Source: Cylicocyclus nassatus (lineage: Eukaryota; Nematoda; Chromadorea; Rhabditida; Strongylidae). From it: DNA of 64,000 bases. A program made the translations under genes and the position numbers. Position 1 is the stretch's first letter, and the number at the start of each line of letters is the position of its first letter. Location: positions 85,392,636-85,456,635 of the forward strand of contig CATQJL010000112.1 of the NCBI GenBank assembly GCA_958299035.1, given 5' to 3'. The notes below the pieces were generated by a model that was not told the origin of the DNA, did no database searches, and saw nothing but the letters and a program-made list of their open reading frames with translations. Of this stretch, positions 43,199-55,200 are shown one piece after another.

Positions 43199-44124
43199 CA
43201 GCGTGGGCGGTAATCATTTCACCTAACGTAAGCTCAACTGATGGGTTAAGTTTAGTAATTGAATTAAACTAAATCGATCGAGCTTTGCTAAGGGCCTATA
43301 TCTTTTTTCGTCGTGCTAAATTTGCTCATAGCTTAACAGGAAAAGGCGTCAATCTCCTGCCATGTGTCAAGAAGATTTGACATGCCTTTGTCTAACAAGT
43401 TTTACCAAGAGTTTGTTTAGCCTACCCACCAATGTACCCTAATTTCACGCGTTAAGGCGCCCCTTTTTCGAATTTTTAAGCGAGCAGCTCAACCGCTCCG
43501 CTTTGTGTCGGAAAGCAATCTATAAGCCCTACGATTGCAGTAGATAGCACGGTATAGCGTCTCTTGGGCAAAGTCCTTTAGCGTGTCTGGCATGGCCAAT
43601 TTTGGAAAAAGTTCCCTCGCGTCTTGTACGCGTGAAATTAAGGTAGATTCAATCTGATTTAGAGTCAATTTGACCCCATGTTTATTCAACAGTTCAAAAA
43701 GTGAACACCAACATTATAAGAATAATATCCTGTGTTAAATGAATTCAGTAAATTTGCCCAAAAGAGAGAGTGGACTTTTGTTTCATTATTTAAGCGGGAA
43801 ACAAGCGGCAGTTTGGTACTTCAAACCAACATTTATAGTCTTTTCTGGCTAAATTCGTATGGAGGAATCAACTTAGAGAGGAAGATTTTATTGAATCACT
43901 GAAAGCGAGCAAGATACTCATGACGCTTCAAATTGCTTTGCTTCTGAACCTCTAAACGGCTTCCGAGTGGTTTCAAACGCTCTCATACCTCACTGGAAAT
44001 TATTTGAAAGACATATCAAACTAAGACTAAACGTGTTAATTCTTATCCTGACACTGGCAGGAAGATAGTCCTTTTGAGATCCATGACAGAAATTTTCCCG
44101 CTTGAAAAAGGTACTTCATGAGAG

Positions 44125-44327
44125 CATCTTGAAAAAAAAAATGGGTTCGAATAATGGAAAAGACCGGTAAAGAATACGGTCGTCTAATTGACTTCGGTCG
44201 TATTTGATGATTGTAGAAATGTTTCTGACATTCTGTGTGACTGATTGTTATCACTGAAAAGAGTAATTCAATAAGAATCAAACATCTGTCACATAAGCAG
44301 AGATTTTTTTTGATGACGAAAAGGTTT
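44125..44327 (+). repeat. Direct repeat, copy 2
   Basis: Second copy of 43003-43198, including caaacatctgtcacataagc. It was probably duplicated together with, or as, a short mobile sequence. Confidence 0.6.
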
Positions 44328-45273
44328 AGGGAAGTGTAAAACCCAAACTTTAGAAAACCCAAGATTTCACCAAATTTGCGATAAATTACGATTCTGGTTT
44401 ATGAATCATAGTCATAGATGGTCAGACATATTCTCTGGACTGCCCAAACTTGACTTTCGCGCACAACATTAGGGATTTTTCCGCATAAGGAAATGACAGA
44501 GAATAGAAATTCATTTTTGTCCACAAAAATTCGCAAACTGCAGATTACAAATTCATTGTGGTTCGCCAGATATCCAAAGCTTTGCACTCGGTTACCATGT
44601 ATGTACACTTACTTGAATAAGTTGTTATAGCGTATAAATGTCAAATAAAGTCATTCGTAAGCCAACCTATGGATATTTCGAAGATGGATAGGTAAGAGAA
44701 AATACAAAACCTTAAAGTGGCCAGGATGTGAGAAAGAGTATCTTATAAATCTACATCTCTGGAGGGCTCTCCAAGCATGACGCTTTGAGATTGATCTCAG
44801 AAACTGCCTACGACGTAAATTGTTCATATTGTGCATGATGATCTTACATCGACAAATAACGGGTCGTTATTCTCAGTCGCTGTCGCGAATGCATTCAACA
44901 ATTTCTTTCTTACCCCGCATAAACTCTAGATTCCACCTTCTGAGCCACAATAATGAGATGGTTTCAGGTTCTATTTCTGCTATGCCACTATAATGGATTG
45001 AGAGCGGCTGTGAATCAAATCTTCTTTCGAAAATCAAAAGAGGGAGTCGACCTATATGAGCAAAAATTTGTAGCCCACGTACGCGGCTACATACATAGTC
45101 CAATGCAACAGGCCTCAAGATGAGGCCAAAATTTCCAATTATTGAAGGAGCCGGCATCTCGGGTTCCACCCCGTTCGGGAGCCAACCCATCGTGCTTGAT
45201 CTCTCATGTAGCAAAATTTACCCTTTTCTAATTCCGACTCGTCTTGGGTTCGCTTTCTACCGTCCTTACCATA
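44328..45273. other. No gene recognised
   Basis: A 113-codon - strand ORF at 44873-45214 has no known motif. The last exon of astacin gene C (ShKT-like module) would be expected below 46061 on the - strand but was not found here. Confidence 0.35.
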
Positions 45274-45941
45274 CAGGGCCCAAAAAAAATGTGAACACTG
45301 TTTGATCGTTAATAACTCCCTTATTATCATGTCTTTCGCCGAGCTTGAGGAACCATTCTGTAGAGCGAGGTTCAACTTAGATTCACACTATGGAGCCAAT
45401 CATCGATCGCTCTTCGACTGTAGGATTACGGTAGGAACTTCGACAAGGATTTTAGGCCATTGGAGGCCATATTCTGCCTCGAAACAAAACCAAAGAAGCC
45501 AAGAACCTCTTATACTACGTTAATGGCAGCCCCTGATTTCGAATATGAAATTTTCACTTTACTGTGATGCTTCTTTCCAAGGTTATCCCACGTAGACCGT
45601 AACAACTGAATTTCCAGCCTAGAAATGTGATTACACCGTTAAAAAAGCTAAAAACACTCGTAAAAAGTTGTGTAGCAGAATCAGCATGCTTGAAAACCCT
45701 AGTACATGATTTTTCAGATTTTTTGAAAAAAATTTCGTCACAAGGCATATTTCACAATGGATGCACATGCTGAAAGTTCATACCGTAATCCTACAGTAAC
45801 GAAGAGAGATCGATGATTCGCTTCATACTATAAATCTAAGTTGAACCTCGCTCTACAGAATGGTGCCTCAAGCTCGGTGAAAGACATGAAAGCAAGAGAG
45901 TTATTAACGATCAAACAGTGTTCACATTTTTTGGGACACTG
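45274..45941. mobile_element. tc1/mariner-type MITE (CAGTGTCCCAAAAAA termini), copy 1
   Basis: A 668-bp element with inverted arms of about 160 bp (gtgaacactgtttgatcgtt...) bounded by TA. A second copy is at 54792-55416. No transposase is encoded. Confidence 0.7.
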
Positions 45942-46060
45942 TATATTGATGATCAGCAGATCAAAATGATCTTCATCGCTCATCCTTCATAACTATGGGA
46001 AATGTGCACAAACACACAAACACACATATTTTCTGCTTTATATGTATAGAGTAATCTTAC

Positions 46061-46217
46061 CTCCACTCGTGCTCGGCAACGAACTTCCGGTTAGCAGCCA
46101 ATCCAAATCTTGGTCGCTGTTACCAGTACTGTCTCCCAAGCATCTCTTACATTCGTAGATTTTGCAAACTTTCAGATAGTCACTAGGAGTAGCGGCTTTT
46201 GCAGTGCCTATTACATT
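46061..46217 (-). CDS. Astacin C exon, end of catalytic domain
   Basis: A 157-bp exon (acceptor gaattttag, donor gtaaga) beginning [20 protein letters not shown] with the CKRC cysteines, followed by a Ser-rich linker. Ends in phase 1 like its homologues. Confidence 0.75.
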
Positions 46218-49200
46218 CTAAAATTCAAATATTACTTCGAAAAACAGTAGCAACCTTGACAACATATATAAAAGGTCTAGAATCGTTGCGGTAGAATTCT
46301 TGTAATAATCTCTCAGTAACCTTTTTAGATAGATAAAAGGTTAATTTGTATATTATTAGGTTGTTTCAAAAGTTTTATCCGTTTTTAATAGCTTTTTTTG
46401 AACTGCCGATTTTGGAGGAAGAAACCATTTTTCATAAACAATGCTTAGATCAATCAATAGCTCTTTTCTTCTAGTTTTTCAAGCCTATTTTCGTCTTCAT
46501 AGATCTCTATTTGATGTCTGGTTGCATACTTTGAAAATACAGATGCGAAAAAAATTTTTCTTTGCTCTATCGCCGTGAGAGCCAAAAGAAAAAATTTCAA
46601 AACAAACACAATGTTTGCTGGAGACTTGTGCTACGAAACGCTCATCGAGATATGGGCCTGTAGTAATCCCCCCCCCCCCCCCGGAAGCGTCACAACAAGA
46701 ACACGCTAGGGTCGCGACAGCTCAGCGTAAATCGCAAACCTAGATGGAGCCTCGCAAGGCCGCAAAACTTGGGCGATCACGTGCGGTCGAACCCTTCAGT
46801 GATCGTCGATCGCGCACGCTGCCACTGCGCTATGATCATTGAATCCGTTACAGGCCTTTTCAAGATGAGAACGCATATCTAAGCAACTAAGTGATACAGG
46901 CAATCAATAAAAACCTATACAAGTCTGTCATCATATTGCGCGCGTCATGTTGTTCCCTCTCTGTGCATTTCCTTGTTCTACGAAAACGAGCAGTCAAAAA
47001 ACTCTTCATCTCATTTTGCAGAGCCATGCTCGTGTTTGTGGAAGGAAGCAGCAGGAGGAGCTCCAACATCCACTATAGTCGGCTTCATCCATTGAGACTT
47101 TTCCACCAGAATCAGCGGATGTTGGTGCGGAAATTTCGAATGAAGAACGCCACATTAAGAAGATTTGCCGCGTCATCGCGCCGATTATGAAAGGTTCTCA
47201 GACTTCAAATTGGTCCGTCGACTTAGAGAACAAGGTAAGGCTACAACCCTTTTATTTAAGTTGTTATTACTTCGATTACTAAATATAATGGTGTATTGCT
47301 GTTGCATACCCCAGCAATACATATGGCACTGAAGACTTGCACACTTGCGTCTCAATAGCACAGTGACTGTACGCGGAAGTAGTGTCAGTGTCAGTGGGGG
47401 ATCGATCCTGTTTGGTGACTCTTTTTGCAAGAAGTTGCAAACAGCTTTGGCATAAAATTTATCATATGGATGTTGACTATAATGCAAAAATTTCGCATTC
47501 TTAATGTTTATGCTTGCAGGTGGTGATCGCTTTCCGGTATCTCGCAATCAACGCCCACCAGGAGGTTCTGGTTGGCACCATGGGTGACCACCACCAACCA
47601 TTTAATGCCGTGCGAGAAGATGTGCACGCGCTGAACAACCCCCTAATCGTGCGGCACTTCATCCGCTGCCGATTAGGGGACGAAAAGTATTGGCGATCGT
47701 GCGCCGCCGCGTTCGCTCGGACAGGACCGTTTCCAAACATCATCGGCGCCGTCGACGGAAGCTGCATACCACTACAGAAGCCACCACATTCCGCCTGGCA
47801 GTACTACTGCCGCAAGGGCTTCACGACCCTGAATGTACTGGCTGCTGTAGATGCCCACGGACGGTTTGTCTACATACTTGGAACTTTCCGAGGTCTGTGC
47901 ACGATGCCAGCATGTATTTCGCTTCGCAGGTGAAGCTGTCTTTGCTGACATAGGACATAAACCAAATACAATAACGTAGCATTAACATCCATAAAAAATC
48001 ATGATAAAGAGAGAGTTTTTTACTTCAAGCATTCTTCGAAAAATATGAAGATCGACATAGTCTAACGAAACCCCCACAATGGCCGGCTCCCTCAAGGTGG
48101 CGTGGGGTGACACTGGGTGTCGAACTACGATGCACAGCCGAGTATACTCTGCCAGGGCCTCCCAAGCTGGGAAGGAGTTCGACGTTTCCGGTCTCGGCCG
48201 AATGCCTAGCTAAGAGCCGGCCAGGCCAGATCAACCGCCGTCTGGCTCTCTGGTCGCTAGGCGGTTCTCCCCGCTCCAAGATCCGGGGTCAGTGCTCGCC
48301 CCGTGGAAATCAAGAGTAGGCTTAGTAAGTCTACTCTTGTAGGGGAACAAGTCTTATTACTTCATTAGCAAGAAGATATAGAAAAAACCCTGTACATCGG
48401 ATCCCGCCTACAGCGCCGGGTCAAGAACGATGTTAGGGTGCTTAGGGTGCCTTTTGGATTGGACAAAAACGACACGTCTGCCCGGACCACATGCCATGGA
48501 GACTGCCTCATGCTCTGCACCTACAATGCCAGGACAGTCTCCACAAACGCCGACCTCCACGCTCTTCTCGACGCTGCAGAGCACATCAAATACCACACCA
48601 TCGCACTGCATTAAACGAAATCCACTAAGAAGTACGTGCGATAGATGAGTGATGGGACCCTCATCATTCGTGGTGAAAAGGTTCCATCATGAAACGTTGG
48701 AGGCGCTGGCTTTGTCGTCCACCCATCTATCGTCCATCTTGTCGATTCGCTCGAGATCCTATCACTTCGACTAGCCATCCTATGACTGCGCCTCTACGTC
48801 AGAAGACCAACAGCATCATCAACTGCTATTCTCCAACATCAGCAGCTGACGAATCAGAACTAGATGCTCTTTACGAACATGTGGAGGAGGTCGTCCGCAA
48901 CGAAAAGCCCTTCTACAAGTATGTTGTAGGCGACTTCAAAGCGAAAATCGGAATGCCAGTAGAGAAGGAATATAGGATTGGGAAGTTTGGATATGGGCTC
49001 CGAAACGAAAACGGCAACCGTCTTGTTGAGCTTCTCTCCGCCGCACGACTCTTTCATGGAATTCCATCTCCATGAGGAGAGAACATCGCCGGTGGACATG
49101 GGAATCGTCCAACGGAACGACTCACGCGAAGATCGATCAAATTCCCGCCGACCAAAGGTGGAGCTTGCTCAATGTTTTAGAAGTTCCATCCTCCTGCAGT

Positions 49201-52200
49201 GGCTCCGATCACCGCCTCCTTCGAGCGAGGGTACGATTAGCTGAAATCTGGAAAAGAAGGTCTGCCACAGTGCCGCAAGAAGGAAGAATGTCGTTTATGA
49301 CGGTAACAGGCTGGAGGAGCTCATATCAAGTTGTGACTGGCCCATCGAGGAGGACCCTACGTACGACTACGACCGGCTTCTGAAAGGATTGCGAGCCTGC
49401 GGAGAGTGCGCCTCAGCGACTTCTGGAAGAACTTGGAACGTATTTCGAAGACCACCAAGGAATTGTTCGAAAGAAGAAGATTTCTGAGGCAGGATCCGAA
49501 AACAACCCATCTCGATGGACTGATAGCCAACGCCAATTGCAGAACAGCTTTGCAGGAGGATCTCAGGAAGTATACAGAAGCCAAGACACTGGAAGCAGTC
49601 TAAGGAAGACGAAGTCTCAAGAAGTGCCAAAAGGACCTATGTAATATCACATAGCTGGCTGCACTAATGAACGAAGACGGGACTCCGACTTCTTCCCGAT
49701 ACAAGATGGAATCTATCGCGAAGAACTTCTACACCAACCCTTCCGCTCATCAACACCCGTGCCGATGCCCGTTGTTCCCACTGGAGAAGTACCACCACGA
49801 ATTCTACCTGCTGAAGTGTGCACGGCAATTCAGACCATGAAGACGTTCACGGCTCCAGGACCAGACCATTTTTCCGTCGAATTTCTGCGAGCCGGAGGAC
49901 AACGTCTACACGAGATTCCGCGTCGCACCTAACTTCTTACCTTCAGAAGGAAAGGATTCCCGACCAGTGGAGAACGTCAAGAACCGTTCTTCTTTGCAAA
50001 AAGGGTGAAGGGAGAACCTTCGGGACTACCATCCAATATGCCTGCTGAGTGTGCAAACTCTTTACGAAGATTATCCTTGCTCGCATATGTAGGACACTGA
50101 ATGAAGCCCAACCCCAAAACAAGCTGGATTTCGCAAAGGATTCAGCTACATGGACCATATTCAGACGGCCTCAAGGGTCATAGAAGTCTGCCGGGAGTAT
50201 CGACTGCCTCTCGTCCTAACCTTCGTCGACTAAGAGAAAGCCTTTGACAGCGTCAAAACCAACTCCATCCTGTCAGCGCTAGTGGATCAGTGAATAGACT
50301 CAGCTTATGTGAGGACGTTAACTGACTGTTACAAGGACTGTACAACGACGATGCAGCTATTCCATCGCCCCCGACCATCCCAGTTAGAAAGGGGGTCCGA
50401 CAAGGGGACACAATCTCGCCGAAGCTGTTCACCACGGCCTTGCAGTGCGTGATGAGGTCACTGGACTGGAACGAGAGAAGCATACGAATGATGAGAGATT
50501 CCTGTCGAACCTTCGTTTTGCGGACAACATTGTTCTCTTCTCGAGCAGTATCGCTAAAGCAGAGACGAAGTTGAAGGAAGTAAACGAAGTGGGGAAGAAG
50601 ATCGGATTGCAAATAAATCGGAAGAAGACTCAGTTCATGAGAAACGCTCTTTCGAAAATGCGGAAGTGGAACTGGAAGGCACTCCTATTATGGAGACCTC
50701 CTTTTACGTGTATTTCGGACGTTCGATGAACATGGAGAATGACTTGAGGAAAGAACTTAACAGGAGAAGAAGAGCAGCCTGGGCCGCCTTCGGCCTCTGG
50801 AGGAAGCCACCCCGAACAACTGACGTCCGAAACTTCGTGCCCACTTGTTCGACTCAAACGTTCTCCCGACGCTCTGTTACGCAGCTGAGACTTGGTCCAA
50901 CACTATAGCCATGTCGAAAGCTCTACGGGCCACCCACAGAGTGCTTGAGCGCAGTCTTCTGAAAATGAGCCAACGCAAACAACACCTTGTAGGACTTCGC
51001 ATTACGGATTTAAGAAAAATGCCCCGTCTTCGTGACCCAGCGGAATACGTTGCGAAAGCGAAACATCGATGGGCCGATCACATCATGAGAAGAACAGACG
51101 ACGGTTGGACACTAAGAACATTTGAGGGGATTCCTCGCGAAGCCAAACGTCCTCGAGGAAGACCACCGGGGATGGGAAGACGTGTTCGTGGAACGGATGG
51201 ACCGTTGTAAAATCAGCTAGATACGATTTTTGCACCTGGAACTCGTGGACGCAGCCACCGACGTCAGCCAAGAAGATCGTGGATATCTGAAGCGAAGGAC
51301 AGGGAAAAATGGAAACTTCTGTGCGGGGCCCGCACGTCACGTAAAACCGGGCCCATGTAAGTATCTAAGAAAGTAAGTAAGTCTAACGAAATATGTAGAA
51401 AAAACTTGATATCTAATTTTCGCTGCGATCAACTGTTCATTAATCATCCCCATCCGTACGCCACCCTATTTGTGCAATTTCGGGCACTATCGTCCGCAGA
51501 ATTAGCTAGCTGACGTGTCCCGTAAGTTACTCACGAGCAACTTACGAGATTTGTGTCTGCGCCTCCTTGCAGACACGCTATCTTCGTAAGCCAGGTCGGC
51601 GACGGCTTAGCTTAGGGCAGGCAGCGCAGCTCATTGCGGCAGCTGACCGGTCCCTTGGCTGTCAGTTCGTCGTCCATATTTAATTCACTGTATCAAGGGG
51701 ATCGTAAGATTATCTTACGGTCTCTTCTGAAAGGGTCAACGCAGATCATCTGAGCTGAGAGGGGGTTTACTACGGGCCATAGGCCGAAGCGGATGAAGGA
51801 ACGAATAGCGCCGATAAGTACCGCCTGCTCGACTACTGCTTCTCAAACATATGCTACAGCACGTGCGAAAGGGAAGGTGATTCACGGAGGCGCGCGCAAC
51901 AGCAATGTCTGAATCTACGTGGCCAAAATGCTAAATTCTAGCACGTTTCACGGAAACTTTGAGCGTCGAAAGCGCATGCCAAGAGCAGTTCTCATAAGAT
52001 TGTCCGCGAAGGGATTTCACGCATCATCACCATCGAAGAACTGAAGTGAGGCTCATATATGGAGCTTCTCAAAGCTCCCTTACATGGAGAGTTCCAGAAA
52101 TTCTGCAAGAGGCGTGAAGAATTGGTGGTATTATGTGGAACAGCATAGCCGAAGACTGTATGCAGAATAAGACAAGAATCAGTATTGGTCGAAAATACAA

Positions 52201-55200
52201 GCAAAGCTCCTTTTTTCACTCTAAGCCGCAATATTATGCATAGGACTGGTTTTAGAATTTAATAACGACTGTGATATCTGCTACGCTGAAAAAAAAAATG
52301 CAGTTAAAAAGAGAGAGCGCTTTTCTCGACCAGCTCAAAATGCTTCAGGATTAAAGCACACCAAAAAGTGTTCTTCTGTTGTTTAACCCTACCTTGTATC
52401 AAGGTTATACCAAAGATGTCCTAAAAGTTGTAGCCTAAGTTTGCACTGCAATAACTTATAGACAGCCGGCAGTTTCGATTTCACACTCATGCAACAGAAT
52501 GCTGCAGCCATTTTTTACAAATACATGTTTGCAAGTCTGAAGTAATTTCATTTGCACTTGGGAAGAAGAACTGTTAAACTATCATCTTTTAAGAGCGCGA
52601 AAATCTATTCTCACAATATTCTTTATTTCGTAACTTTAAGTATTTGGAACATTCTGGTACTCATTATCACAATATAGAGCAGGCCTTACAACTATTCTAT
52701 CAAAAAGCCGAAAAAATCTGGAAATTCCAAATGCCTGCCAAAAAAGCTACGTCTCTGAAATCGAGTTCAAATGTGTAAAAGTGTAGCACTCACTGAATCC
52801 AAAGTAATTTCTTTTTATATGTTTTGTATATGAGATCTTTTCTAACCGGGTTGATGAAGTCACTCTCACAACCTCGTTGAAGCCAAATTTCAATTTTTCC
52901 TTCCGGCCATTATAGTTTAAGATTTCAGCACGCATGCCTGCGGTCAAATTCCGATAATTTCGCTCTTAAATTTCGCAAAAAATTTACTTTGTAATGAGTT
53001 GTAGCTGGAAACTTGCTCTATCATACAGCATAATTTTCAAGTAATAGAAGCTAATTCCGCAGATGCATTAGACGAGATTCAATATGATTACCTGTGCGCC
53101 AGGCAGTGACAAAAGCCAACAGTTTGAAGGCATGTGTCAACGTAAAAAGATGCTGTACAAAAATTGAATGCTGTGTCATAATTGCTATTGTATGAGTAAC
53201 GTGTGCACCAAATTTTATATCTTTACGTTGTTCGGTTCTGTTTTTATCAGAAAAGAAAGATTAAGCTTCAAGACTTCTGGGACAAGCTGTACAAGCTTTC
53301 TCGATAGCTGTTGTTTGACTCCTGTATACTCCGTACTCGTTGCGTTTTTCATTCGAATGTCAGTTTGGCTCAGAATTATCAGTTTTGAGCCTCGCTTTAC
53401 GTAGTATGCCACTCTACATTAGGACTATGCGGAGAAGTAAAGCCGAGTCTTGATGCTGGCTTCTGCCCGCAGACAGCTGGGTGAATATTTAGAAGTTAAT
53501 TACATCAGTTGAAGTAATTGTGCAACTGAAATGCTTATACTTTTTAGAATCAGAATAGCCTACAGCAACCACACCCCTTTTCCTTTTAAAATTTCGGGAT
53601 TTTCGACCCGCAAAATTTTCATGCCAAAAATATTTGCGAAGTTCCGCTCCCTTCCCCTGCGAACGGAACTTCTGGGTACGCCAGGTAAGCACTATTATGT
53701 GCAAACTCTTGAAATGTGTAAATTAAATTATAATGAACTTAAAAATCGCACTAACACATGCGCCGCGTACCGTTACCGCCTATATTTCACGCAGTATTAA
53801 TGTTTTTGAAGTTTCTGCAATATTTTTCAAATTCAAATAAGAAGCATTCGTACAATTAAGAGCACCTTGCACACTTGACAAAAAAAAATTCACTCAACTG
53901 ATATCGCGGATCCTTTGTTTCCATGCTAATTGTTCCAGGTTTTGCAAATGAGGTCTTAGAATAATGCATGATGGACTTATAGTCGTACGGAATATTATAT
54001 GTAGTCGCTTGCCATAGTGTAAGTTTTTGAAATTGACTCCAGTATCCTGTAAGATGCAAAACAAAGTGCACAAAAGTAAGTACAGCAAACCCTTTCCAAG
54101 CGCGAATATGAAGTCAACATTCTGCTGCGCTCACTTCTTTCAACATTATCATAGTGGACCGTGACGTAGTTGTCACGATCAAAACGCATATGTTCATGAA
54201 ATAGACCGATCACATGAAATAATTCGTGAAGCAATATCCTCGGTGTAAAGCATCTATAATACTGGCTTTTCAATGTGCACTGAAAATTTGGTTGATAGGT
54301 GGCTAAAACGTTAACTGTCCGGATTTGGGAATAACTGAGAATTCAACTGCAGGCCAAGGCTAATCTAATTATTTGAGGGTCCTTTCAATTTCTTCCTTGG
54401 ACCTGTGTTTTTAAAACCAGGAGTGGTTTGCTCACCATTTCAAGCAAGAATTCCAAGCACGAAAAGATGATTAAGAACTTAGTTCGTTCGTTTTTTTTCG
54501 TTAGTTCGAAAAGACTTTTCCCCCTTTTACCGAGTTTTCGCTAAAAACCAAAAAGTTTGCGGGCGACGCTGTCCAAATCGTAATCAAAAGCAAGGTGCTT
54601 TGAATGACGAAAAGCCACATAAGAAAAATTAAAGTGGCAAAGTGGAAGAATTGCGAAGCAGCGCTTTAACAAACTTCTCGTTCAAATATAAAACTGGGTG
54701 AGAGTCGTCGTCGTTTGTGGTGAGACTTCAAGAACTGACATAAAGCTTGCCAGGATTGGACTTGAAACATGAAAAGATTCAGAGCCATATACAGGGTGTC
54801 CCAAAAAAATGTGAACACTGTTTGATCGTTAATAACTCCGTTGCTTCTATGTCTTCCGCCGAGCTTGAAGCACCATTCTGTAAAGCGAGGTTCAACTTAG
54901 ATTTGCGGCATGGAGCGAATCACCGATCGGTCTTTATTACTGTAGGATTACGGTATGAACTTCTGGCATGTGGATCTATTGTGAAATATGCCATTTGACA
55001 AAAATTTTTTCGAAAAATCTGAAAAGTTGTGTACTAAGGGTATCGCGCACGCTGATTCCATAACGCACCTTTTTATGGGTGTTTTTAGCTTTTTTGACGG
55101 TGTAATCACATTTCTGACAAATGCTGGAAATTCGGTTATTAAGGTTTACCTGGGATAACCTTAAAAGGAAGCGTCACAGTGAAGTGGAAATCTCATATTC

